Below are positions 35,823 to 43,872 of a stretch of DNA of 64,000 nt, one piece after another. The position numbers and the translations under genes are program-made. Source of the DNA: a virus. The notes under the pieces were generated by a model, which saw only the letters and a list, made by a program, of their open reading frames with translations, had not been told where the DNA came from and searched no databases. Each line of letters opens with the position of its first letter. Position 1 is the first letter of the stretch. The stretch lies in IMG/VR virus record IMGVR_UViG_3300001798_000006, positions 113,275-177,274 of that record; one strand, given 5' to 3'.

Positions 35823-36372
35823 GAAAGATTTACGCAAGTTCTTAGAGTTTGCAAGCAAGATGTCTGGTTCTGGCGATTATGAAATTCATCTTGGTATGAA
35901 TCGTCGTGACGTTGATACCCTAAAGGGAGATTTGGGTATTCACGATGCACTTGATGCTAAAAAATTACTTAAGCAATTTGATGAAAATGCAGATTTGGTA
36001 CTCTCTAAGATCATTCTTGCTAATAAGCAGGAGCAATCTAAGATCCTAGCTGAACGCCAGCAGGCATATAATGATTTACAGGCAAAAACAAATAAACTTA
36101 AGGCTATTAAACCCAAAAAAGTAAATAAGATTAAAGAGGAAAAGGTACGTAAGAGCCGCGAGAAGAAACTTGAAAAACTTAATGCTGCTGCTATAACTAT
36201 AGATAGTACGTGGGTTATACCAGCCGATTCTTCTGAGCAGGAGTTCGTCAAATTGATTAAAAATAGAGGTCTAGGCTTTGTGCGAGACAAGTTTGGTATC
36301 TCAAATAGAGATATCTTTGCAACTATTAGAAGGTTAAATTTAAATATTAACATTGATTTGATTCCGAGGTAA
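35815..36372 (+). CDS. hypothetical coiled-coil protein with C-terminal HTH-like segment
   Basis: A 185-residue, lysine-rich protein. The middle (about 60-130) is a long charged helix (QQAYNDLQAKTNKLKAIKPK, then KSREKKLEKLNAA). The end, GLGFVRDKFGISNRDIFATIRRLN, looks like a helix-turn-helix. ATG 35815 is chosen by its GGAG. It sits at the boundary between the glycan and DNA metabolism modules. Possibly DNA-binding; family unknown. Confidence 0.62.
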   Translation: MNKKDLRKFLEFASKMSGSGDYEIHLGMNRRDVDTLKGDLGIHDALDAKKLLKQFDENADLVLSKIILANKQEQSKILAERQQAYNDLQAKTNKLKAIKPKKVNKIKEEKVRKSREKKLEKLNAAAITIDSTWVIPADSSEQEFVKLIKNRGLGFVRDKFGISNRDIFATIRRLNLNINIDLIPR

Positions 36373-36374
36373 TT

Positions 36375-37121
36375 ATGGTAATACAAGATTCAGCAACAGG
36401 ACAATCTGATAACAGATCAGAAGGTTGTTTTAATGAACCTACATTTACACCTATAAATTCTCCGGTATTCCCTTTAGGAGAAACACATCATCACTATCAT
36501 TATGAAAACCAGCAGTTTTTAATTACCGTGCAGAAGCAACGCTTCGGTATTGATTGGATGACTAAACTTGTCGATGGCGACATAGTAGAAAAAGATGGCA
36601 AGAAAACAGTCTTTTTGAGAGCATTACAGAAATTAGCTCAGGAGGCCGGTCTAAAAGAAAGTCAAGTGAGCCTTAATAATATTGTAAGTCCAGATGGCAC
36701 TCGACTATTAGTGCAAGCTGTTTATACGGCTACATTTGAAGATGGTAGTAAGTGGGTCGGATGCGGAGACGCTCATAAGAACAATACCTGCGATCCATTC
36801 AGCAATTATTTAACGGCTGTTGCCGAGTCACGAGCAGAGGCACGATGCCTTAGAAAGGCACTTGGCATCCAAATACTTGCCGCAGAGGAAATTGGTGATG
36901 CGGCAGTTGATATGTTAGCTAAAGCAGATCCGCAGCAAGTGCGTGTTATTACAGAGTTGCTGTCGGATAAAAAAGCAGACCTATTTAAAGTAGTCGCACA
37001 GGCTTTAAGCGAAGATCGAGCAGATCGTATTGCTGGTGCGGCAGACCTAACCCATCGCGAAGCAATTAAAGTTATAGAATATTTGAACACAAAAACGAAA
37101 ACTAAGATTAAGGGAGATTAA
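36375..37121 (+). CDS. possible ssDNA-annealing recombinase (Rad52/Sak-like)
   Basis: A 248-residue protein. The segment NYLTAVAESRAEARCLRKALGI resembles the conserved helix of phage Rad52-superfamily and DUF1071-type annealing proteins, which read A-x-A-E-T-R-A-x-G-R-A-L-G. A GSKWVGCGDAHKNN turn before it fits the preceding beta hairpin of that fold. The gene is followed by a hypothetical gene and dUTPase. The call is a pattern match only; a DNA-binding function is likely but unproven. Confidence 0.4.
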   Translation: MVIQDSATGQSDNRSEGCFNEPTFTPINSPVFPLGETHHHYHYENQQFLITVQKQRFGIDWMTKLVDGDIVEKDGKKTVFLRALQKLAQEAGLKESQVSLNNIVSPDGTRLLVQAVYTATFEDGSKWVGCGDAHKNNTCDPFSNYLTAVAESRAEARCLRKALGIQILAAEEIGDAAVDMLAKADPQQVRVITELLSDKKADLFKVVAQALSEDRADRIAGAADLTHREAIKVIEYLNTKTKTKIKGD

Positions 37122-37123
37122 TT

Positions 37124-37633
37124 ATGCCACGTCCAGTATCAATCTATAGACCCAATAATGACCCTGCTAAGGGTTCTGCGTACCAGTTTCATAGTGGCAC
37201 AAGAAAAAGAGACGGAGTACCAGTATTGTATGCAGAAGCGGCTAATCAAACTGGTCCAAAACCTGCTCCTGGTTCAAAGGAAAGTCCTTTTGATTGGGAT
37301 AATAAAATTCGTATCATGCTTAATGTTGACGAACTAGGCGAAGTAGTTGCCTCTATTGATGGCTTACATCGCAAGCAAGTAAAGTTTATTCATAAGTCTG
37401 AGCGTGATGGTGTTGAGGTTGTTAGTTCGTTTGAATTAACACCACCAACGACAGAAGAAGGTATTAAATATGGTAATTGGGGTCTAAACTTAACCATTAC
37501 AAAAAGTGGCGAGAAGAATACAGTGCGTGGCTTTATCGCTCCTGCTTCCTTAGTACAATTTAAGGCTATAGCTATGCTCGTTATTAATAAATATCTTTCT
37601 CAGGAGATCCAGTATGCAACTAAGAGTGTATAA
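37124..37633 (+). CDS. hypothetical protein
   Basis: A 169-residue beta-rich protein (MPRPVSIYRPNNDP...). It carries an early proline/glycine loop (TGPKPAPGSKESPFDWDNKIR) and strands such as GNWGLNLTITKSGEKNTVRGFI. Layout and neighbours would fit a nucleic-acid-binding fold like PurA/Whirly, but that is speculation. Its stop overlaps the dUTPase start by 20 bases. Confidence 0.6.
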   Translation: MPRPVSIYRPNNDPAKGSAYQFHSGTRKRDGVPVLYAEAANQTGPKPAPGSKESPFDWDNKIRIMLNVDELGEVVASIDGLHRKQVKFIHKSERDGVEVVSSFELTPPTTEEGIKYGNWGLNLTITKSGEKNTVRGFIAPASLVQFKAIAMLVINKYLSQEIQYATKSV

Positions 37634-38090
37634 AGAAGCTCCAAACGCAAAGTTGCCGACTAAAGCACACGGCAGCGACCATTGTTGGGATTTATATGCG
37701 TCTAAAGACACAGAAATTCATGACGAATGTACCGTGATAGTAGAGACAGGTATTCGTATTGAGCCACCGATAGGGTACGCTTTAATTGTAAAAGAAAGGT
37801 CGGGGTTAGCTACCAAGGGTATTATTATTGGAGCCGGTGTTATTGACACATCATACCGTGGGCCGCTTAATGTTGTTATGAGATATTTAAAGCCAAGCTG
37901 GTTAATATCCAAAAGTGATGCCTTTAAGATTAAAACCGGAGATAAAATTGCTCAGTTTAAGCTTGAAAAAACGATAGAGGCAGAAGTAATAGAAATTTCT
38001 AAAGAAGAATTCAATTTAAATACCGAACGGGGAGAGCGTGGGTTTGGTTCAAGTGATAATAGGATGAATATGTCAGGGAGATATACTTAA
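37614..38090 (+). CDS. dut: dUTPase
   Basis: Trimeric dUTP pyrophosphatase of 158 residues that keeps uracil out of DNA and feeds dUMP to ThyX. All five family motifs are visible: GSDHCWDLYAS (I), ERSGLA (II), GAGVIDTSYRGPLNVV (III, with the catalytic Asp and Tyr), TGDKIAQFKL (IV), and RGERGFGSS (V, the Phe that stacks on uracil). A complete, probably active enzyme. Confidence 0.95.
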   Translation: MQLRVYKEAPNAKLPTKAHGSDHCWDLYASKDTEIHDECTVIVETGIRIEPPIGYALIVKERSGLATKGIIIGAGVIDTSYRGPLNVVMRYLKPSWLISKSDAFKIKTGDKIAQFKLEKTIEAEVIEISKEEFNLNTERGERGFGSSDNRMNMSGRYT

Positions 38091-38374
38091 TGATTTTTAA
38101 GGGACCGACCTTCAAATATATATATTGTCCAGACTGTAATAAAAAACGTTCAGTTAGGCCGATTGACTATGTGCCGTCTGACGGCACAGCTAAAGCTATA
38201 CTTGAAAATGGTCAAGAAATAGAATACAAGTTGGACGCTTGCGACATCTGCCTACAGAGGCAAATACGAAGCGTTTATAAGAAAACCACTCCAGAAGATA
38301 TCAAAAAAGTACTTCAAGCACTTCAAAACGAAGAACCTCTTCCCGAAGGGAAGTCTATTGAGGAATTACTATAG
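38090..38374 (+). CDS. small zinc-ribbon-like protein
   Basis: A 94-residue protein with YCPDCNKKR and CDICLQRQ, two C-x2-C pairs about 40 residues apart that can form a zinc ribbon. It is coupled by TAATG to dut. A perfect 8-bp hairpin (38170-38188) lies between the pairs. Function unknown. Confidence 0.66.
   Translation: MIFKGPTFKYIYCPDCNKKRSVRPIDYVPSDGTAKAILENGQEIEYKLDACDICLQRQIRSVYKKTTPEDIKKVLQALQNEEPLPEGKSIEELL
38170..38188. repeat. perfect 8-bp hairpin in the zinc-ribbon gene
   Basis: TGTGCCGT pairs with ACGGCACA across a CTG loop. Coding. Confidence 0.8.
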
Positions 38375-39441
38375 TGATGCAATGGGACGTAGCTATTATA
38401 GGAGGTGGCTTAACAGGACTTATTACCCTGGCATTACTCTCCAGGCACAAGAAAATTAAAGCATTACTTATAGAACCTGGCGACATTGGGGTTAAGTCTT
38501 CTGGTCGTAGTTCTGGTGCGGTAATCTCTGGCTCCAGAACGATTGGAGCAATTGATGATTTTGAAAAACTATTTTATATTCACAGAATTAATAATGATCT
38601 TTTAAGGGAATTTATTAGTAAAGAAAAACTTAATATTAATATTAATTTTGCTGGATCTTTTCGGCTTAGCGAGACACCAGAACAATTTCAAACGCTTTCA
38701 ATAATATATGATCGTCTTCAAAAATATGGGACTCTTATAGAAGATGGGGTGTGCTCTGATAAATTTCATGGAGGCTTGTTTATTTCTGGAGACTATGGTG
38801 TTAACCCATATGACTTGTCTTTATCTCTATATGAGAAATATAAGAAAAATATACTTACAGGACACAAGATAGATAGTATAACTAATATTGGCGGCAAAAT
38901 TCGTATTCAACTTAAAGATAAAACGCTGGTATTGGCAAATAAAGTTGTTTACACTAACAATATATATAATGATAGTCCCTTTCTAAAACCACAAAAAGAT
39001 AATGTATTTTGTATTACAGTAGAGAATGATTATTGGCATCAACAAATTTATGCTAACTTTATTTTTGAAGATCTAATTTTTAGAGTAGTTAATGAGTATA
39101 TTTTCATAACCGTTCCAGATATACAAAATCTTAAAAAAGAAGAAGATGATGTAAATTTTAAGAATAATAAAAAATTACATCGTATAGTGAGTTTGTTGGG
39201 TATTCAAGACCCAACTTATGAATATACGTGGTCTCAATTGTCGGCTAGCACAGATAATAGATTACCCGTGGTCGGTAAAATAAAAGATCATGAATATGTT
39301 AATATTGGTTATAACCCAGACGGGATAAATTGTTCGTTTCTGGGCTCGTCTATGGTCGCGAATGAAGTTTTAGATTTAGGCACTAAAATTAATATGCCTT
39401 GGTATAAGTTATTTCACGCCGCAAGATTTACGGGGGTTTAA
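38374..39441 (+). CDS. FAD-dependent oxidoreductase (DAO family)
   Basis: A 355-residue flavoprotein. The N-terminus has WDVAIIGGGLTGLITLALLS, the GxGxxG-type FAD-binding fold, then KALLIEPGDIGVKSSGRSSG as in D-amino-acid and glycine oxidase-like enzymes. Near the C-terminus, DNRLPVVGKI and VNIGYNPDGINCSFLGS correspond to the conserved second FAD contact. Starts at GTG 38374 or ATG 38377. It lies directly before the ribonucleotide reductase gene. Substrate unknown; such proteins are uncommon in phages. Confidence 0.82.
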   Translation: MMQWDVAIIGGGLTGLITLALLSRHKKIKALLIEPGDIGVKSSGRSSGAVISGSRTIGAIDDFEKLFYIHRINNDLLREFISKEKLNININFAGSFRLSETPEQFQTLSIIYDRLQKYGTLIEDGVCSDKFHGGLFISGDYGVNPYDLSLSLYEKYKKNILTGHKIDSITNIGGKIRIQLKDKTLVLANKVVYTNNIYNDSPFLKPQKDNVFCITVENDYWHQQIYANFIFEDLIFRVVNEYIFITVPDIQNLKKEEDDVNFKNNKKLHRIVSLLGIQDPTYEYTWSQLSASTDNRLPVVGKIKDHEYVNIGYNPDGINCSFLGSSMVANEVLDLGTKINMPWYKLFHAARFTGV

Positions 39442-42357
39442 ATGTTTGATATTTGTAAGCCATCTTTTGCATTACAAGATACATTCCTTGAGAAATATAA
39501 GAGCAAGCAACCAGATTTTGGACCATTAGGATTAATTACTTATCTACGAACGTATTCACGTCGCATAGACGGCGAAGACAGAACAGAAGAATTTTGGGAG
39601 ACTGTCGAAAGAGTGGTGAATGGCACTTTTTCTATTCAGAAGAATCATTGTAAGCAGCATAGGTTGCCATGGAACGAAAAGAAGGCACAGCGTACTGCTC
39701 AGAAAATGTTCCAATTAATATGGGACTTTAAATTCTTGCCTCCGGGTAGAGGGCTGTGGGCGATGGGTACTCCCCAACTGCTTAAGAATGGTGGTGCATC
39801 ATTAAACAACTGTTTTAGTTATCATACGGCTATTATTACTCGTGATGGTATTAAAAATATTGGAGATTGTGTTAATACCGAGCAATTATTATTAACGACT
39901 GGTGGTAAATGGGTTAAAGCACCTATCAAGTCGTTTGGTAATCAAAAATTAATGAAATTAACATTATCAAGGCAAGGAAGAGAAAAAATAATATATACTA
40001 CTCCAGACCATGAATGGTTTGTGAATGACAAAAGGCGTAAATACAGAGATGATCATTGGACAAGACTGAGAACGATAGATTTACGCGAAGGTATTCATAG
40101 ACTACAATATGTCTTTGGTCAAGGTATTAATGCTATACCGCGTTCTGATTATGGCGTTGCTCATGGCATTATTTTCGGCGATGGCACAAAGCTGACTAAT
40201 GGATGTGCTATTAAACTATGTGGTGAAAAAAATATACATTTAACTAAATTTTTTCCATTTTCCGACATTTCAAAACATGACGAAGAGGGTTATTGGTATA
40301 TAAATAATTTGCCAGGATATTTTAAAGATAAACCTAGTCTCTCGTTAGAGCGATCATATTTATATGGATTTTTATCTGGTTATTTCGCAGCAGATGGCTC
40401 CTGCGATAAAAATGGTGCAGTTTCTATTACTAGTTATAATAAAGAGAATTTATTATTTGTTAAAGATATTTGTGCGATTATTGGGATAGGTGCTTATGAT
40501 ATTAGACATGAGCGTAAGGTTAGCAATTTAACAAATCAAGAGCACGATGTATATACTATAAATTTAATGCCAGAAACTTTATCAGAAGATTTCTTTATTA
40601 TGCCGCATCACAGAGAGAATTTTTTAACTAGTAAGTCCTCTGATCGTAGGCGTAAGATTTGCTGGATAGTAAAAACCGTAGAGGAGACTAATCGTTTTGA
40701 GGAAGTATTTTGTGCAACTGTTGATAAATATCATGCATTTACGCTAGATGGGAATATTTTAACTAGCAATTGTGCATTTATTTCTACTAAAGATTTAAAT
40801 ACTGATCCAATTATTCCATTTTTGTTTTTAATGGATATGTCTATGTTGGGGGTCGGTGTAGGCTTTGATACTCGTGGAGCCGACAAAGCAAAGATTTTTA
40901 CCCCTAAAGGAACCACTAAGTTTAGTATTCCTGACGACAGAGAAGGATGGGTTAAAGCACTAGATTTGTTCTTAAATGCCTTTCTTATTAAGGGTAATCC
41001 AATGCCAATATTTGATTATTCTATGATTAGAGCGGCAGGAACCCCGATTAAAGGTTTTGGTGGTATAGCAAGTGGTCCACAACCACTGATTGATTTTTTC
41101 GAATACGTAGAAGAGAATATCTTTCGTAAAAAGATAGGGCTAACTTTGTCTAGCGTTGATATAGTAGATATTATGAATTTATTAGGAAAAGTAGTGGTTA
41201 GCGGTAACTCACGAAGATCAGCGGAAGTAGCTATCGGTGATCCAGAAGATGACAGTTTTGTCTCTATGAAGCAAGACAAAGCAAAACTTATGAATCATAG
41301 ATGGGCTAGCAATAATTCTGTATTTGTGACAAAAGGAATGAATTATTCTCATTTATCTCAATTAAGTGCTTCTAATGGAGAGCCCGGATATATATGGTTG
41401 GATAATATCCAAGCGTTTGGACGTATGGTAGACGCTCCAAATTGGAAAGATAAAAATGCTATTGGATGTAACCCGTGTCTGGAGCAGAGTTTAGAAGATT
41501 TCGAATTATGCTGCTTAGTAGAGACCTTCCCCTCTCGCCATGATTCATTAGAAGAATACTTGGAAACTCTTAAGATAGCATATCTTTATGCAAAGACTGT
41601 TACTTTAGTGCCCACCCATTGGGAAATCACTAATGCGGTTATGATGCGTAATCGTAGAATTGGACTTTCTCAAAGTGGTATTATCAAGGCATTTAAAAAG
41701 CATGGTCGCAATAATATGCTTAAGTGGTGTGACGAAGGATATAAGTTCATTACTGCACTAGACGTTCAATATTCTAATTGGCTCTGTATACCACAATCAA
41801 TTAAAAAGACAAGCGTGAAGCCATCAGGCACAGTTTCTTTACTGCCTGGTGAGCCGCCAGGCATTCATTATCCTCATTCAGAATATTATATCAGACGAAT
41901 ACGTCTGAGTAAGTTCTCACCGCTGGTAGCAGCCTTGATCAAAGCCGGTTATAAAGTAGAGCCAGAAATAGGTAAGGAAGATTCTAGTATGGTTGCCGAA
42001 TTTCCTATTCATGAGGAATTTTATGAACGCGGGAAAGACGACGCAACTATTTGGGAACAGACCGCAAACGCTGTAGCATACCAAAGAGCATGGGCAGATA
42101 ACCAAGTGAGTGTTACAGTAACATTTAAACCAGAAGAAGCTGATGATATCCCTCACATCCTTGAAATGTATGAAGATCAGCTTAAAAGTATTTCATTCCT
42201 ACCATTAACAGGCCATGGTTATCAGCAAGCCCCATATGAGACTATTACTAAGGAAGAGTACGAGAAAATGAAAAGTCGCTTGACACCCATTGACCTCCGT
42301 GCTAGAATAGAGAGTGAAGCCCCGACTGGTTGTGATGGGGAGGCGTGCGGTATATAA
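39442..42357 (+). CDS. nrdJ: class II (B12-dependent) ribonucleotide reductase with intein
   Basis: Monomeric adenosylcobalamin-dependent ribonucleoside triphosphate reductase making dNTPs. Removing a 320-residue intein (124-443) leaves 651 residues. FKFLPPGRGLWAMGT and SLNN-CAFIST give the first active-site Cys. NPCLEQSLEDFELCC places the radical Cys and its partner 11 residues apart, as in the Lactobacillus enzyme (C408/C419). The C-terminus GCDGEACGI has the paired cysteines that re-reduce the site. No small subunit is needed. The stop abuts a tRNA gene. Confidence 0.93.
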   Translation: MFDICKPSFALQDTFLEKYKSKQPDFGPLGLITYLRTYSRRIDGEDRTEEFWETVERVVNGTFSIQKNHCKQHRLPWNEKKAQRTAQKMFQLIWDFKFLPPGRGLWAMGTPQLLKNGGASLNNCFSYHTAIITRDGIKNIGDCVNTEQLLLTTGGKWVKAPIKSFGNQKLMKLTLSRQGREKIIYTTPDHEWFVNDKRRKYRDDHWTRLRTIDLREGIHRLQYVFGQGINAIPRSDYGVAHGIIFGDGTKLTNGCAIKLCGEKNIHLTKFFPFSDISKHDEEGYWYINNLPGYFKDKPSLSLERSYLYGFLSGYFAADGSCDKNGAVSITSYNKENLLFVKDICAIIGIGAYDIRHERKVSNLTNQEHDVYTINLMPETLSEDFFIMPHHRENFLTSKSSDRRRKICWIVKTVEETNRFEEVFCATVDKYHAFTLDGNILTSNCAFISTKDLNTDPIIPFLFLMDMSMLGVGVGFDTRGADKAKIFTPKGTTKFSIPDDREGWVKALDLFLNAFLIKGNPMPIFDYSMIRAAGTPIKGFGGIASGPQPLIDFFEYVEENIFRKKIGLTLSSVDIVDIMNLLGKVVVSGNSRRSAEVAIGDPEDDSFVSMKQDKAKLMNHRWASNNSVFVTKGMNYSHLSQLSASNGEPGYIWLDNIQAFGRMVDAPNWKDKNAIGCNPCLEQSLEDFELCCLVETFPSRHDSLEEYLETLKIAYLYAKTVTLVPTHWEITNAVMMRNRRIGLSQSGIIKAFKKHGRNNMLKWCDEGYKFITALDVQYSNWLCIPQSIKKTSVKPSGTVSLLPGEPPGIHYPHSEYYIRRIRLSKFSPLVAALIKAGYKVEPEIGKEDSSMVAEFPIHEEFYERGKDDATIWEQTANAVAYQRAWADNQVSVTVTFKPEEADDIPHILEMYEDQLKSISFLPLTGHGYQQAPYETITKEEYEKMKSRLTPIDLRARIESEAPTGCDGEACGI
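39811..40770 (+). other. intein with LAGLIDADG endonuclease domain (in nrdJ)
   Basis: A 320-residue splicing element from the Cys of CFSYHTAIITRDG to LTSN, followed by extein Cys444. Block B is YTTPDHEWFV, the LAGLIDADG helices are HGIIFGDG and FLSGYFAADG, and block F is FCATVDKYHAFTLDG. The penultimate residue is Ser instead of the usual His (TSN not xHN), a variant seen in a minority of inteins. The insertion point is exactly at the active-site Cys of the reductase, so the enzyme is inactive until spliced. Confidence 0.9.
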
Positions 42358-42432
42358 CGCGGAGTGGTGAAACAGTATCACAGGCGGCTCATAACCGCCA
42401 GTTCCTAGTGCAATTCTAGGCTCTCGCTACCA
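42358..42432 (+). tRNA. tRNA with CAU anticodon (Met, or Ile2)
   Basis: A cloverleaf can be folded. D-stem GTGA/TCAC. Anticodon stem GGCGG/CCGCC around loop CTCATAA (anticodon CAT). T-stem CCTAG/CTAGG around TGCAATT. Encoded CCA at 42430-42432. The acceptor stem is imperfect: GCGGAG pairs with CTC-CGC only if one T is bulged, and the terminal pair is C-T. It begins on the base after the nrdJ stop. T11-A24 argues for an elongator; with CAU the alternatives are Met and lysidine-dependent Ile2. The unusual T-loop and acceptor may mean weak or altered function. Confidence 0.72.
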
Positions 42433-42456
42433 TCTAACGTAGTTATAGGAGATAGG

Positions 42457-42651
42457 ATGAAACTTACTTTTGCAGAAACACGTATTTTTAATGCTGACGA
42501 TATTAGAAGTATAAATGTTAATCGTGAATGCATCGAAATTGAGACCTTCGGTGGTGAGAACTGGGGATATGAAATTACGCTTGAAAACTTAGCATCTATA
42601 AAACAATTTATTACATCTATTGCCAACAGTAAAAAAGGAAAAATTAAATAA
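42457..42651 (+). CDS. small hypothetical protein
   Basis: A 64-residue protein (MKLTFAETRIFNADDIRS...) with a strong AGGAGATAGG site before its ATG, 25 bases after the tRNA. The pattern of two beta hairpins and a C-terminal helix is compact, but no family is recognised. Coupled to the next gene by TAATG. Confidence 0.62.
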   Translation: MKLTFAETRIFNADDIRSINVNRECIEIETFGGENWGYEITLENLASIKQFITSIANSKKGKIK

Positions 42652-42956
42652 TGGGAAACTATTTAATAGAAGAAGCTAAAGATCAGGACGGCAAACCAGT
42701 AGAACGACTATTCTTGCTACACCTTTCAAAGCAAGTTGATAAAGATCTTGCTGGAAAACTTACAGAAGTAGAAGGTTTAGACTCTGTTCAGGCCAGGGGA
42801 CAATATACATTTCTTATAGCTGTTGCTCGAATGTTTGATGTAGATGCTGTTATTGATAATTTAGAGAAAGCTCTTGATGTATGGTTCAGTAATATTATTG
42901 TCCCAGAGGGACAATTCAAGCAGACTAAACGCAGTATACTGGAGGCTCGTAAATGA
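42651..42956 (+). CDS. hypothetical protein
   Basis: A 101-residue acidic-basic protein with KDLAGKLTEVEGLDSVQARGQYTF and a C-terminal helix (AVIDNLEKALDVWFSN). The NifU/scaffold-like beta-alpha layout is suggestive only. It overlaps the ferritin gene by 4 bases. Function unknown. Confidence 0.6.
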   Translation: MGNYLIEEAKDQDGKPVERLFLLHLSKQVDKDLAGKLTEVEGLDSVQARGQYTFLIAVARMFDVDAVIDNLEKALDVWFSNIIVPEGQFKQTKRSILEARK

Positions 42957-43438
42957 TTATAGGCAGAGACTTGGGTGACGCACTAAACAAACAGGCTAAT
43001 TATGAGATATATTCAGCACAGGTATATTATGCTCTAGCTCTATATGCAGAAGGCCAACATTATAATGGTTTTGCTGCCTTCTTCTATCAGAAGGCAAACG
43101 AGGAAGGTGGACACGCTAAGGAATTTTTCAAGCATTTATTAGATCGTAACTATAATGTGCGGCTCGAAGCTCTCGCGGCTCCAAAACATGATTTTACGTC
43201 CATAGCTCAACTATTTGAACTTGCTCTTGCTCATGAGGGCGTTGTAACCGAAAAAATTAATACTTTAAATGATATTGCTCAACGTACTAAAGATTATAAT
43301 GCTTTACAATTTTTACAGCATATGGCTAATGAACAAATAGAAGAAGAGGCCGACGCGATGGAAAACCTTACAAGAATTAATCTTGTAAAGAATGATCCAG
43401 CCGGTCTTTTGGCCTTAGATAAGGAATTTGGAGCATGA
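42953..43438 (+). CDS. ftn: ferritin (non-heme, FtnA-like)
   Basis: A 161-residue four-helix iron-storage protein. Ferroxidase residues are at the expected spacing: E18 in NYEIYSAQVYY, E51 and H54 in KANEEGGHAKEF, a later Glu in AHEGVVTEKIN, and a Q/E pair in NEQIEEEADA. This matches E17, E50, H53, E94, Q127 and E130 of E. coli FtnA with a one-residue shift. It would assemble into a cage and oxidise Fe(II). It sits between nucleotide-metabolism genes. Ferritin in phages is rare. Confidence 0.9.
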   Translation: MIIGRDLGDALNKQANYEIYSAQVYYALALYAEGQHYNGFAAFFYQKANEEGGHAKEFFKHLLDRNYNVRLEALAAPKHDFTSIAQLFELALAHEGVVTEKINTLNDIAQRTKDYNALQFLQHMANEQIEEEADAMENLTRINLVKNDPAGLLALDKEFGA

Positions 43439-43872
43439 GAGAATCGTGGGATGATTTTTTCTTGAAAATGGCAGAACTTGTCGCTTCGCGATCAAAAGAT
43501 CCGTCAACGAAGGTTGGTGCGGTAATTACAGATGGAGAGAAACACCTGATTTCCATAGGTTATAATGGTTTCCCACAAGATATTGAAGATACGCCTGAAC
43601 GACTTAATAATCGTGACTTAAAATATAAGTATATAATTCATGCTGACGTGAATGCGATCTTGAACGCTACTCAGCCGGTTAAATATGGCACAATGTATGT
43701 TTGGCCATTCCCGCCATGTTCTAATTGTGCAAATATAATTATCCAGGCAGGAATTTTTAGAGTTGTGACTAAAAAGCCAACTCCTGAATTGGCAGAACGT
43801 TGGAAAGATTCGCTCGCGTTGACTCGCGAGTTATTTAAAGAGGCTGGAGTGGAGTTAGATGAACGAGATTAA
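43435..43872 (+). CDS. dCMP deaminase-like protein with HAD in place of HAE
   Basis: A 145-residue member of the cytidine/deoxycytidylate deaminase fold. The zinc ligands are present: H69 in IIHADVNAIL and C95/C98 in PFPPCSNC. DPSTKVGAVI and GYNGFP are also typical of dCMP deaminases. The catalytic Glu of HAE is Asp here (codon GAC at residue 71). If active it would make dUMP for ThyX; otherwise it may be regulatory or a binding protein. Overlaps the ferritin gene and the next gene. Confidence 0.85.
   Translation: MRESWDDFFLKMAELVASRSKDPSTKVGAVITDGEKHLISIGYNGFPQDIEDTPERLNNRDLKYKYIIHADVNAILNATQPVKYGTMYVWPFPPCSNCANIIIQAGIFRVVTKKPTPELAERWKDSLALTRELFKEAGVELDERD

Noticed and set aside
35940-36386. 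148-codon antisense frame opposite a coiled-coil gene
   Set aside because: Its Leu/Ser/Phe-rich sequence is the shadow of the Lys/Asn/Glu-rich sense frame.
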